The notes beneath the pieces are model-generated. The model had not been told where the DNA came from and did no database searches. It saw only the letters and a program-made list of their open reading frames with translations. DNA of 64,000 nucleotides from Avoscillospira_A sp052117125 (GTDB taxonomy: Bacteria > Bacillota > Clostridia > Oscillospirales > Oscillospiraceae), in the NCBI RefSeq assembly GCF_052117125.1, contig NZ_JBQKJT010000007.1, positions 1 to 64,000 of the forward strand, in the 5' to 3' direction. The position numbers and the translations under genes are program-made. Shown in pieces: positions 41,752-49,814 of this stretch. How positions within the stretch are numbered: position 1 is the stretch's first letter; each line of letters opens with the position of its first letter.

Positions 41752-44184
41752 ATGAAGTACGATTTTACAGCCATTGAGAAAAAATGGCAGGCCAAATGGA
41801 TGGAGACCAAGCCTTTTGCGGCAGTGACCGGCGGCGATAAGCCCAAGTTCTACGGTCTCATTGAGTTCCCGTACCCCTCTGGCCAGGGCCTCCATGTGGG
41901 CCATGCCAGACCGTATACGGCCATGGACGTGGTGGCTCGCAAAAAGCGCATGGAGGGCTATAACGTTCTGTTCCCCATGGGCTATGATGCGTTTGGTCTG
42001 CCTACGGAGAACTATGCCATCAAAAACCATATCCATCCGGCCAAGGTGACCCACGACAACATTCTGAACTTCCGCAGCCAGCTGCAAATGCTGGGCTATT
42101 CCTTTGACTGGGACCGGGAGATCAATACCACCGATCCCAGCTACTACAAGTGGACCCAGTGGATTTTCCTGCAACTGTGGAAGCACGGTCTGGCCTACAA
42201 GACCACCATGCCGGTCAACTGGTGTACTTCCTGCAAGTGCGTCCTTGCCAATGAGGAAGTGGTGGACGGTGTCTGTGAACGTTGCGGTGCGCCCGTGGTC
42301 CGTAAGGAGAAGAGCCAGTGGATGCTCCGCATCACCAAGTACGCCCAGCGTCTCATTGACGACCTGGACGATCTGGACTTCATCGAGCGGGTCAAGACCC
42401 AGCAGAAGAACTGGATTGGCCGTTCCACCGGCGCTGAGGTGACCTTCAAGGCCACTACCGGCGACGATATTGTGGTGTTCACCACCCGGCCCGACACGCT
42501 GTTCGGCGCCACCTATATGGTGCTCTCTCCCGAGCATGAGCTGGTGAAGAATTGGCTGGAGAGCGGCAAGCTGCACAATGCCGATGACGTCAAGGCCTAT
42601 CAGGCTGCTGCGGCGTCCAAGTCCGACCTGGAGCGCACAGAGCTGAACAAGGAAAAGACCGGCGTCTGCCTGGACGGCGTCAAGGGTATCAACCCTGTCA
42701 ACGGCAAGGAGATTCCCATCTTTATTTCCGATTACGTCCTGGCCACCTACGGTACCGGCGCCATTATGGCTGTGCCTGCCCATGATGACCGCGACTGGGA
42801 GTTTGCTAAAAAGTTCGGCTGCGAGATCATCGAAGTGGTCTCCGGCGGCGAGGATGTCCAGAAGGCGGCGTTTACTGCCAAGGACGAGACCGGCATCCTG
42901 GTCAATTCCGAATTTCTCAACGGCCTGACTGTCAAGGACGCCATTCCTGTCATCACAAAGTGGTTGGAAGAGAAGGGCATCGGCGCGGCTAAGGTCAACT
43001 ATAAGCTCCGTGACTGGGTGTTCTCCCGCCAGCGCTACTGGGGTGAACCCATTCCCATGGTCTACTGCGAGAAGTGCGGCTGGCAGCCCCTGAGCGAGGA
43101 TCAATTGCCCCTGCTGCTGCCGGACGTGGAGAGCTATGAACCCACCGATGACGGCGAATCACCCCTGTCCAAGATGACCGATTGGGTCAACACCACCTGT
43201 CCCTGCTGCGGCGGTCCGGCCAAACGGGAGACCGATACCATGCCCCAGTGGGCCGGTTCCAGCTGGTACTTCCTGCGGTATATGGACCCCCACAACGACA
43301 AGGCGCTGGCTTCCAAGGAAGCGTTGGAATACTGGTCTCCCGTGGACTGGTACAATGGCGGCATGGAGCACACGACGCTGCACCTGCTGTACAGCCGGTT
43401 CTGGCATAAGTTCCTTTATGATATCGGCGTGGTGCCCACCAAGGAGCCGTACAAGAAGCGTACCAGCCACGGTATGATTCTGGGCGAAGGCGGCGAAAAG
43501 ATGTCCAAGTCCCGCGGTAACGTGGTCAACCCCAACGATGTGGTGGAGCAGTACGGCGCTGATACCATGCGCACCTATATTATGTTTATCGGTGACTTTG
43601 AAAAGGCCGCCGCCTGGTCCAACGAGGCCGTCAAAGGATCCAAGCGGTTCCTGGACCGTGTCTGGAATCTGGCCGAGGGCTGCACTGACAGCGATGCTAT
43701 CACCCCGGCCAACGAGTCTGCCATCCACAAGACCATCAAGAAGGTTACCGCCGATATCGACGACCTGAAGATGAACACAGCCATTGCCGCCATGATGACT
43801 TTGGTCAACACCTTCTCGGCCAACGGCTGTTCCAAGGGCGACATTCGCTGCCTGCTGCTGCTCCTGAGTCCCTTTGCACCCCATATGGTGGAGGAACTGT
43901 GGGAGATGAAAGGCTTTGCCGCCGAGACCGGCAAGATGGCTTGCCAAGCCGATTGGCCTCAGTACGACGAAAGCAAGACTGTGGATGCCACTGTGGAGAT
44001 GGCCATTCAAATCAACGGCAAGCTCCGCGGCACCATGCAGGCTGCCACCGACCTGGACAACGATGCTGTCATTGCCCAGGCTCACGCCACGGACGTGGTC
44101 CAGCGGAATTTGGAGAAACTGGGCGGTAAGATCATCAAAACCATCGTCGTCAAAAATAAACTGGTCAACGTTATTATCAAATAA
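41752..44184 (+). CDS. leuS: Leucyl-tRNA synthetase
   Basis: An 810-residue class I synthetase. The HIGH-type motif is HVGHARPY near residue 45, the CP1 editing domain spans about 220-410, and KMSKS is intact in GGEKMSKSRGNVV. The C terminus ends in the short tRNA-binding domain. Four Cys residues in CTSCKCVLANEEVVDGVCERC form a zinc knuckle. No T-box leader is present upstream, so it is not controlled that way here. Confidence 0.97.
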   Translation: MKYDFTAIEKKWQAKWMETKPFAAVTGGDKPKFYGLIEFPYPSGQGLHVGHARPYTAMDVVARKKRMEGYNVLFPMGYDAFGLPTENYAIKNHIHPAKVTHDNILNFRSQLQMLGYSFDWDREINTTDPSYYKWTQWIFLQLWKHGLAYKTTMPVNWCTSCKCVLANEEVVDGVCERCGAPVVRKEKSQWMLRITKYAQRLIDDLDDLDFIERVKTQQKNWIGRSTGAEVTFKATTGDDIVVFTTRPDTLFGATYMVLSPEHELVKNWLESGKLHNADDVKAYQAAAASKSDLERTELNKEKTGVCLDGVKGINPVNGKEIPIFISDYVLATYGTGAIMAVPAHDDRDWEFAKKFGCEIIEVVSGGEDVQKAAFTAKDETGILVNSEFLNGLTVKDAIPVITKWLEEKGIGAAKVNYKLRDWVFSRQRYWGEPIPMVYCEKCGWQPLSEDQLPLLLPDVESYEPTDDGESPLSKMTDWVNTTCPCCGGPAKRETDTMPQWAGSSWYFLRYMDPHNDKALASKEALEYWSPVDWYNGGMEHTTLHLLYSRFWHKFLYDIGVVPTKEPYKKRTSHGMILGEGGEKMSKSRGNVVNPNDVVEQYGADTMRTYIMFIGDFEKAAAWSNEAVKGSKRFLDRVWNLAEGCTDSDAITPANESAIHKTIKKVTADIDDLKMNTAIAAMMTLVNTFSANGCSKGDIRCLLLLLSPFAPHMVEELWEMKGFAAETGKMACQADWPQYDESKTVDATVEMAIQINGKLRGTMQAATDLDNDAVIAQAHATDVVQRNLEKLGGKIIKTIVVKNKLVNVIIK

Positions 44185-44199
44185 ATTCAGAAAAAACGC

Positions 44200-44228
44200 T
44201 TGACATTACGGATGATTTTACGTATAAT
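44200..44228 (+). promoter_or_regulatory. Consensus promoter for rpsU
   Basis: Exact TTGACA (44200-44205) and exact TATAAT (44223-44228) with a 17-base spacer: a textbook sigma-A promoter, the strongest seen in this window. Confidence 0.93.
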
Positions 44229-44297
44229 ATTCTAGCCATGGATATGGCCCTGAAAGTGTCCTGGATTGAACCGGACGCGTCGGAGGGAGGGAAATCA

Positions 44298-44480
44298 ATG
44301 TCTGAAATTCACGTCAAAGAGAATGAATCTCTGGAGAGTGCTCTGAAGCGGTTTAAGAGAAGCTGCGCCAAGGCCGGCGTTATCGCTGAGGTCAAGAAGA
44401 GAGAGCATTACGTGAGCCCCAGCCTGAAGCGCAAGCAGAAGTCTGAAGCTGCTCGGAAGAACAAGAGAAAGTTCTATTGA
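44298..44480 (+). CDS. rpsU: Small ribosomal subunit protein bS21
   Basis: A 60-residue basic protein (SEIHVKENESLESALKRFKR) with the usual Lys/Arg-rich end, part of the 30S subunit. The start at 44298 sits behind GGAGGGAAATCA; an upstream in-frame ATG at 44238 would add 20 residues foreign to the family. Monocistronic, between a consensus promoter and a strong terminator. Confidence 0.97.
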   Translation: MSEIHVKENESLESALKRFKRSCAKAGVIAEVKKREHYVSPSLKRKQKSEAARKNKRKFY

Positions 44481-44503
44481 TCCCCTCTGTGATACAGTAG
44501 GCC

Positions 44504-44531
44504 AAGCGCCCTGCCGAATGGCAGGGCGCTT
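44504..44531. terminator. Terminator between rpsU and the convergent gene
   Basis: AAGCGCCCTGCC and its complement form a 12-bp stem with a GAAT loop, ending in TTTT on the plus side. It serves rpsU and possibly the minus-strand gene ending at 44535. Confidence 0.88.
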
Positions 44532-44534
44532 TTC

Positions 44535-45305
44535 CTATGTTTGGGAAGGGACGGGGGTCATGGGAAACAGCGCCGCCTCTTGCAGAAGGCCTACAGCGGC
44601 GGTGAATCCGGCGGATTCCGCATCTTGTACCTTTTCAGCCATGGTTTCTGCCGTATCAAACAGCAGCAGGGACGGGACGCCGTCCTCCCATACCAGTTTG
44701 TACATGCAGCGGAGAGGCTCCCAGGGATAGATGCCGCCGGGGTCCCGGTGGAGGAACGCCTGTAGGTCCTGGGGCGACAGGGCAATTTCATTGCCGACAG
44801 GGCAGGGGAGCGGCATACGGCAGCGCAGGGGGCGCAGTTCCAGTACACAGCGTCCCGGCCACCGGGCGGCGGCTTGCGCCAGATGGTCCTCGTACCGGCC
44901 ACTGACACAGGGAGATGGCACCAAGACCGCGCTGTGGGGCGCTGCATCGGCGCAGGCGGTGGTGGTCCACATGGACAGCTTCGCCTCGTCGGCGGCGCGG
45001 TCCAGCTGTGCCACCATCCGCAGCCAGAATTCTGTGGGCTTGCCGGAGACGTCACAGAGGAGCCCGGTGTGGCGGGCGGCGGCATATTGGACGATCATTT
45101 GTACCAGCTCTGGTGTGGGTTCGTAGATCGGCTGGGTGCTGTCTTGGAGCAGCAGCATGCAGGGAAACTCCGGCGCGTCGCTGGGAGCCAGCAGGGCCGG
45201 GGTGTCCGGAGCCAGCTGATAGCCCATGCAGGCCAGATGGGCGGAGGCCGCAGCGGCCTCCGCCGCCTCCTCGGGGGAAAATGCCAGGTAGATGGGGATG
45301 GACAA
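44535..45305 (-). CDS. Unrecognised cytoplasmic protein
   Basis: A 256-residue protein without signal peptide or membrane helix, rich in Ala, Pro and Cys. It starts MSIPIYLAFSPEEAAEAAAAS from a TTG eight bases after AGGAGG. The alternation of hydrophobic strands (MLLLQD, GLLCDV, CVLELRP) with helices, and the late stretch LLFDTAETMAEKVQDAESAG, recall a TIM barrel of the glycoside-hydrolase-18 style, but no catalytic motif was found. This is only an inference from pattern. It is a single gene in its own unit. Confidence 0.6.
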   Translation of the reverse strand: MSIPIYLAFSPEEAAEAAAASAHLACMGYQLAPDTPALLAPSDAPEFPCMLLLQDSTQPIYEPTPELVQMIVQYAAARHTGLLCDVSGKPTEFWLRMVAQLDRAADEAKLSMWTTTACADAAPHSAVLVPSPCVSGRYEDHLAQAAARWPGRCVLELRPLRCRMPLPCPVGNEIALSPQDLQAFLHRDPGGIYPWEPLRCMYKLVWEDGVPSLLLFDTAETMAEKVQDAESAGFTAAVGLLQEAALFPMTPVPSQT

Positions 45306-45488
45306 TTTACAAACCTCCTATACCATGGTATAATAAATCCAGAACGGCGATTATACCTTGATTTTCAGCTGTTTTTCCGCCCTTGGCGGAATATCCGAAA
45401 GACACGGCAATATACCACACCGGCGCTGCCGCCCTGGTATCCGTGTCGGTATTCGGCACTCTACTCTTATGAAAAAGTTGGTTGAAGT

Positions 45489-45986
45489 ATGCCTGCATCT
45501 CTTTTGCCGCGATTGATCGTGGAACATCTGACGGACCTGACGCCGGAACTCCTGGGGGAGTACGGCATCCGGTCGTTGTTTATGGATTTTGACAATACCA
45601 TCGTACCGTACACCACCGACAAACCCACCGAGGCCATGGACCGCTGGCTCACGGCCATGCAGGAGTCGGAGATTTTTCTGTGCGTTGTGTCCAACAGCAG
45701 GAACCAGCGGGTAGTGCGCTTCTGCAATGCTCATGGTCTGCACTGTGTGACCCATTCCAGAAAACCATTTCAGAAAGGCATCCGGGAGGCATTGACCCGT
45801 TACCATCTGGACCCCAGAACGACGGCGTTGGTGGGCGATCAGATTTTTACAGATGTGCTGGGCGCTAACTGCGGCGGTCTGACCTCCATTCTCGTCACAC
45901 CCATTCGCCTGCATAATATTTGGCTGAAGCTGCGCAACGTAGCCGAGCAGCCATTTATCTTCCTGGCGCGGGGCCGTCGCCGTTGA
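45489..45986 (+). CDS. yqeG: YqeG family HAD phosphatase
   Basis: A 165-residue HAD-superfamily subclass IIIA protein. The nucleophile motif is FMDFDNTIVPY, followed by VVSNSRN (motif II), KPFQKG (motif III Lys) and VGDQIFTDVLGAN (motif IV). YqeG members resemble mitochondrial PGP phosphatase, so phosphatidylglycerophosphate or another phosphoester may be the substrate. In Firmicutes it often lies near yqeH-nadD; here it precedes efp. Confidence 0.9.
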   Translation: MPASLLPRLIVEHLTDLTPELLGEYGIRSLFMDFDNTIVPYTTDKPTEAMDRWLTAMQESEIFLCVVSNSRNQRVVRFCNAHGLHCVTHSRKPFQKGIREALTRYHLDPRTTALVGDQIFTDVLGANCGGLTSILVTPIRLHNIWLKLRNVAEQPFIFLARGRRR

Positions 45987-46021
45987 ATTGGATATTTTTT
46001 GCGCCATTGGCGGGAATGGGC

Positions 46022-46050
46022 TTGCTTTTTTAAAGAAAATGGGATATCAT
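46022..46050 (+). promoter_or_regulatory. Promoter for efp
   Basis: TTGCTT (46022-46027) and TATCAT (46045-46050) with a 17-base spacer, in an AT-rich stretch 75 bases before the efp start. Confidence 0.55.
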
Positions 46051-46124
46051 ATCATTAGCTATGTATGTTTGTAATTCAAACAGCCATGTACAGTGGCAGC
46101 AAGATTTAGGAGGAACATCAAAGT

Positions 46125-46688
46125 ATGATTTCTGTCAGCGATTTTAGAAACGGCGTCACCTTCGAGATGGAAGGCAAGGTCATGCAGATCGTGGAATTCC
46201 AGCACGTGAAGCCCGGCAAGGGTGCTGCCTTCGTCCGCGTCAAGATGAGAAACGTCATCACCGGCGGCGTGACTGAGACCACCTTCAACCCCAACGACAA
46301 GTACCCCACCGCTTTCGTCGAGAGAAAGAAGATGGAGTACTCCTACTCCGACGGCGACCTGTACTACTTCATGGACATGGAGACCTTCGACATGATCCCC
46401 ATCGACAAGGCCGTTCTGGATGACAGCTTCCGCTTTGTCAAGGAGAACGACACCTGCACCGTCCTGTCCTACAAGGGCAACGTGTTCGGCGTGGAAGCTC
46501 CCAACTTTGTCGATCTGGTTGTCACCGAGACTGAGCCCGGTCTGGCCGGCAACACTGCCACCAATACCCTGAAGCCCGCCACCGTGGAGACTGGTGCCGA
46601 GGTCCGTGTACCCCTGTTCATCAACGAGGGCGACAAGATCACCATTGACACCCGTACCGGCGAATATCTGAGCCGCGCCAAGGCCTGA
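46125..46688 (+). CDS. efp: Elongation factor P
   Basis: A 187-residue three-domain (KOW plus two OB) factor that rescues ribosomes stalled at polyproline. The loop VKPGKGAAF carries Lys32, the position modified in several bacteria. Codon use is strongly biased to C-ending codons, as expected for a highly expressed gene. The AGGAGG site precedes the ATG. Confidence 0.97.
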   Translation: MISVSDFRNGVTFEMEGKVMQIVEFQHVKPGKGAAFVRVKMRNVITGGVTETTFNPNDKYPTAFVERKKMEYSYSDGDLYYFMDMETFDMIPIDKAVLDDSFRFVKENDTCTVLSYKGNVFGVEAPNFVDLVVTETEPGLAGNTATNTLKPATVETGAEVRVPLFINEGDKITIDTRTGEYLSRAKA

Positions 46689-46725
46689 TTTGTATCATCC
46701 TATGTAAGCGAAAGGAGAAACTACC

Positions 46726-47181
46726 ATGACGCTTTCTGAAAAATCCGCATATCTCAGAGGTCTGATGGAAGGCCTTAAGATCGACACCGACAAGGGCGAG
46801 GGCAAGCTGCTGTCTGCCATTGTGGATATGCTGGAGGACGTTTCCTACGCCATTTCCGATATCGAGGCGGATGCCCAGGCTGTCTCCGACGAACTGGATC
46901 AGATCGAGGAAGAACTGGACGCCATTGAGGAGTACTTGGACGGCGATGAGGACGAGGATGACGACTGCTGCTGCTGTGACGACGATGAGGATGAAGACGA
47001 CGGGGATGTGGATTTCGATTATGATGACGATGTCCTTTATGAGGTGAAGTGCCCCGTCTGTAATGAAATCATCACCATCGACGAGGACACCATTGCGCAG
47101 GGTTCTGTCTCCTGCCCCAAGTGCAACGAGACCCTGGAGTTTGAGGTGGACGAGGAAGAGTCTGAGGACTCCTGCTGCTGA
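46726..47181 (+). CDS. Acidic zinc-ribbon protein (CD1247-type N-terminal domain)
   Basis: A 151-residue, extremely acidic protein. The N-terminal helical segment (LSEKSAYLRGLMEGLKIDT) matches the small domain named after Clostridioides CD1247, common next to efp in Clostridia. A helical region follows, then an Asp/Glu tract interrupted by four consecutive cysteines (residues about 84-87). A C-terminal zinc ribbon (CPVCNEII, then CPKCNETLEF) ends in another acidic Cys pair. Function unknown; metal binding and a link to translation are inferences from sequence and neighbour. Confidence 0.75.
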   Translation: MTLSEKSAYLRGLMEGLKIDTDKGEGKLLSAIVDMLEDVSYAISDIEADAQAVSDELDQIEEELDAIEEYLDGDEDEDDDCCCCDDDEDEDDGDVDFDYDDDVLYEVKCPVCNEIITIDEDTIAQGSVSCPKCNETLEFEVDEEESEDSCC

Positions 47182-47208
47182 TTGCCAACCGCATAAGATG
47201 ATAGAACA

Positions 47209-47237
47209 AACGCCGGAGCATCTGCTCCGGCGTTTTT
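47209..47237 (+). terminator. Terminator after the acidic zinc-ribbon gene
   Basis: AACGCCGGAGCA and TGCTCCGGCGTT form a near-continuous stem with a tight loop, then TTTT. Confidence 0.88.
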
Positions 47238-47284
47238 GCGTGCTATGGGATCAATTTTAATTCATTCCAAGAGAAAAGAAACGC

Positions 47285-47554
47285 TCAGGAGCTCTTCTTT
47301 TCCGCCAACTTGGCACAGGCAGCGGCCAGGGCCTGGGACAGCTGATCGGGGCAGGACGTCTCCTTGAACCCGCAGCGGATGCCTTGGAGACGGCGGATGG
47401 CTTCGTCTGCTTCCATGCCTTCTACTAAAGCGCCGATACCCTGCAAATTGCCGTTGCAGCCGCCGGTGAATTCCACGTTGCGGACAATGGTACCATCCAG
47501 ATCAAAGTGAATCATCCGGGAACATACGCCCTTGGTCTTAAATTCAAACGTCAT
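47285..47554 (-). CDS. TSCPD-domain protein (TIGR03905 type)
   Basis: An 89-residue protein carrying the eponymous TSCPDQL motif near the end and the CNGNLQGIGALVEGM block typical of the stand-alone TSCPD family (related to a C-terminal domain of class II ribonucleotide reductases). Cysteines in GVCSRM, GGCNGN, IRCGF and SCPD could bind a metal. Role unknown. It is followed on the same strand, upstream, by the YbaK-type gene. Confidence 0.85.
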   Translation of the reverse strand: MTFEFKTKGVCSRMIHFDLDGTIVRNVEFTGGCNGNLQGIGALVEGMEADEAIRRLQGIRCGFKETSCPDQLSQALAAACAKLAEKKSS

Positions 47555-47582
47555 TGGTAGTTTCCTCCCGTTTTATAGTCTG

Positions 47583-48053
47583 TTATTCTGTCAAATCACA
47601 GTAAGCGGCGGAACGGTACCGGCACAAATCGTCCGGGGAGAGAATGACTTGAACGCCCCGCTGACCGGCAGATACGGCGATTTCATCGCAAAGCTGGGCC
47701 GTTTCCTCCAGAAAAGTGGCAAAATCCTTCTTCATACCGATGGGACTGCATCCGCCGCGGATATAGCCCGTCAACCCCAGCAGTTCCTTCACCGGCACCA
47801 AATCCACCTTTTTTTCGCCGGCAGCCCGGGCGGCTTTTTTCAGGTCAAGAGAACAACAGACAGGAATGCAGAAGACACAGCATCCATGCTTTTCTCCCCG
47901 GGCGACCAGGGTTTTAAAAACGGTTTCCGGCTCCATGCCGATGCCCTCGGCGGCGTGCATACCGTTGAGGTCGTTTTCGTCATAGTCATAAGATGCAGTG
48001 CGATAGGGGATTTTCGCCTGATCCAGCAGCCGCATCACATTGGTTTTCGTCAT
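47583..48053 (-). CDS. ybaK: YbaK-type Cys-tRNA(Pro)/Cys-tRNA(Cys) deacylase
   Basis: A protein of about 156 residues of the YbaK/EbsC editing family, which hydrolyses mischarged aminoacyl-tRNA in trans. It shows MTKTNVMRLLDQAKIPYRT, the catalytic-Lys region ETVFKTLVARG and GYIRGGCSPIGMKK. The ATG at 48053 follows GAGGTG; a longer frame to 48266 runs through non-family sequence and overlaps the divergent ClpP-like gene. Confidence 0.92.
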   Translation of the reverse strand: MTKTNVMRLLDQAKIPYRTASYDYDENDLNGMHAAEGIGMEPETVFKTLVARGEKHGCCVFCIPVCCSLDLKKAARAAGEKKVDLVPVKELLGLTGYIRGGCSPIGMKKDFATFLEETAQLCDEIAVSAGQRGVQVILSPDDLCRYRSAAYCDLTE

Positions 48054-48183
48054 AAACAGCACCTCAATTTCTAATAATACCACAATTTGCTCATAGACGC
48101 AAGATGGGGAATGGTATCTTCTGTGGTTACGCGCCGACGCAGTGGGCATACTAGGGATGAACGCTGTATGGAGGTGTGACCAC

Positions 48184-48873
48184 ATGGAACAAGAGAAACA
48201 ATGTCGTTCGGATACGCAGCTGACGGAGTTGGGTGGAACCACGACGAGAACGAACGGGGGCACCATTTACACGCTGACCATTATCGGCCAGATCGAGGGC
48301 CATCAGGTGCTGCCCGATACGGTGAAGACCACAAAATACGAACACGTTCTGCCATTGCTGGCGTCCATTGAGGAAAGCGAGGAGATTGATGGATTGCTGC
48401 TATTGCTCAACACAGTCGGCGGTGATATCGAGGCGGGGCTGGCCATTGCCGAGCTGATTTCCGGCATGAAAAAACCCACGGTGTCCCTGGTATTGGGCGG
48501 CGGCCATTCCATCGGTGTGCCCTTGGCCGTATCGGCGAAAAAATGTCTGATTGCCCCATCGGCGGGCATGACTATCCATCCGGTGCGGATTTCCGGCACG
48601 GTGGTGGGAGCTCCGGCCACGTACCAGTATTTTAACCGGATTCAGGAGCGGATTGTGGAATTTGTCACGGCCAATTCCCGGATTAAACGGAATAAATTCC
48701 TGGAATATATGATGGCCACCGGGGAACTGGCGTCTGATGTAGGTACGGTGATCTACGGCAAAGAGGCGGTGGACTGCGGCTTGATCGACCGGCTGGGTAG
48801 CCTGGGCGATGCCCTGGAAGTTTTGCACCGTCAGATTGAAAAACAGGCCGGCAAGCAATCTGCAAAAAAATGA
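48184..48873 (+). CDS. ClpP/TepA-like serine protease
   Basis: A protein of about 229 residues of the ClpP/crotonase fold, closest in style to TepA (translocation-enhancing protein). It has NTVGGDIEAGLAIAELI, the nucleophile region GGGHSIGVPLAVSAKK and MTIHPVRISG around the catalytic His. No signal peptide. TepA-type proteins degrade signal peptides or regulators during sporulation and secretion. The start at 48184 follows GGAGGTG. Often found just upstream of spoIIIE/ftsK in Clostridia, as here. Confidence 0.85.
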   Translation: MEQEKQCRSDTQLTELGGTTTRTNGGTIYTLTIIGQIEGHQVLPDTVKTTKYEHVLPLLASIEESEEIDGLLLLLNTVGGDIEAGLAIAELISGMKKPTVSLVLGGGHSIGVPLAVSAKKCLIAPSAGMTIHPVRISGTVVGAPATYQYFNRIQERIVEFVTANSRIKRNKFLEYMMATGELASDVGTVIYGKEAVDCGLIDRLGSLGDALEVLHRQIEKQAGKQSAKK

Positions 48874-48953
48874 CTTGGGAAAGTTGTGGAATTTCTCCTG
48901 TAGTTGTGATAAACTATACGATGAGTTTATAAACAACTACAGGAGGATATTTC

Positions 48954-49790
48954 ATGAGTTACATCTCTGCCATCATTCTGGGTTTGGTGCAGGGCGTCGC
49001 GGAGTTCCTGCCCATCTCCAGCTCGGGACACCTGTCGCTGTTTCAGCACTTTTTTCAGCTGACCGATGTGGAGCATGACCACATGTTTTTCGATGTGCTG
49101 CTGCACTTGGGTACGTTGGTGGCTGTATTCTTTGCGTACCGCAGGGATATTGCTGAGCTGCTGCGGGAATTTTTCAGCATGATTCATCTGCGCAAGCTGC
49201 CCCAGGGGCAGACGCCGGACATTCCGGCCCGCCGCATGATTTTGATGATCATTGTGGCCACCCTGCCGCTGCTGCTGGTGTTCCCCATCAAGGACCGTGT
49301 GGAATTGCTGTATCAGAACACCTTTTTTATCGCCTTTGCGCTGGTGCTGACCGGTACGCTTCTGTTTGTGTCGGACCGGATGCCCAGGGGGCACAAGACG
49401 GCCGGGACTGCTACCATGGCTGACGCTATTTTGGTGGGTCTGGCCCAGGCGGTGGCCGTGGTACCGGGTCTGTCTCGCTCCGGCACAACCATTTCCGCCG
49501 GTATGGCCAGAGGATTTGATCGTACATATGCGGTAAAGTTTTCCTTCCTCATGTCCATTCCCGCCGTCTTGGGCGCCAATATTCTAAGCATTGTGGACGC
49601 GGTGAAGGAAGGTATTGATCCATCTCTGCTGCCCATGTATCTGGTGGGTGTGGTGGTGGCCATGGTTTCCGGCTATGCTTCCATCAGTCTGCTGCGGTTT
49701 ATCGCCCGCAAGGGCCGGTTTGGCGGCTTTGCCTATTATTGCTGGGGTGTCGGTCTGGTGACACTGATTCTGTCTCTGATCGTGCCCTGA
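48954..49790 (+). CDS. uppP: Undecaprenyl-diphosphatase (BacA type)
   Basis: A 278-residue membrane phosphatase that regenerates undecaprenyl phosphate, the lipid carrier of cell-wall synthesis, and gives basal bacitracin resistance. Conserved blocks: ILGLVQGVAEFLPISSSGHL with catalytic Glu/His, and VPGLSRSGTTISAGMARG. Eight hydrophobic segments. AGGAGG precedes the ATG, followed 24 bases later by ftsK. Confidence 0.97.
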   Translation: MSYISAIILGLVQGVAEFLPISSSGHLSLFQHFFQLTDVEHDHMFFDVLLHLGTLVAVFFAYRRDIAELLREFFSMIHLRKLPQGQTPDIPARRMILMIIVATLPLLLVFPIKDRVELLYQNTFFIAFALVLTGTLLFVSDRMPRGHKTAGTATMADAILVGLAQAVAVVPGLSRSGTTISAGMARGFDRTYAVKFSFLMSIPAVLGANILSIVDAVKEGIDPSLLPMYLVGVVVAMVSGYASISLLRFIARKGRFGGFAYYCWGVGLVTLILSLIVP

Positions 49791-49814
49791 TATCCTGTAG
49801 AAAGAGGAAGTATC

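Noticed and set aside
41377..43104. A 575-codon minus-strand frame opposite rsfS and leuS
   Set aside because: Shadow of leuS; leuS motifs on the other strand are unambiguous.
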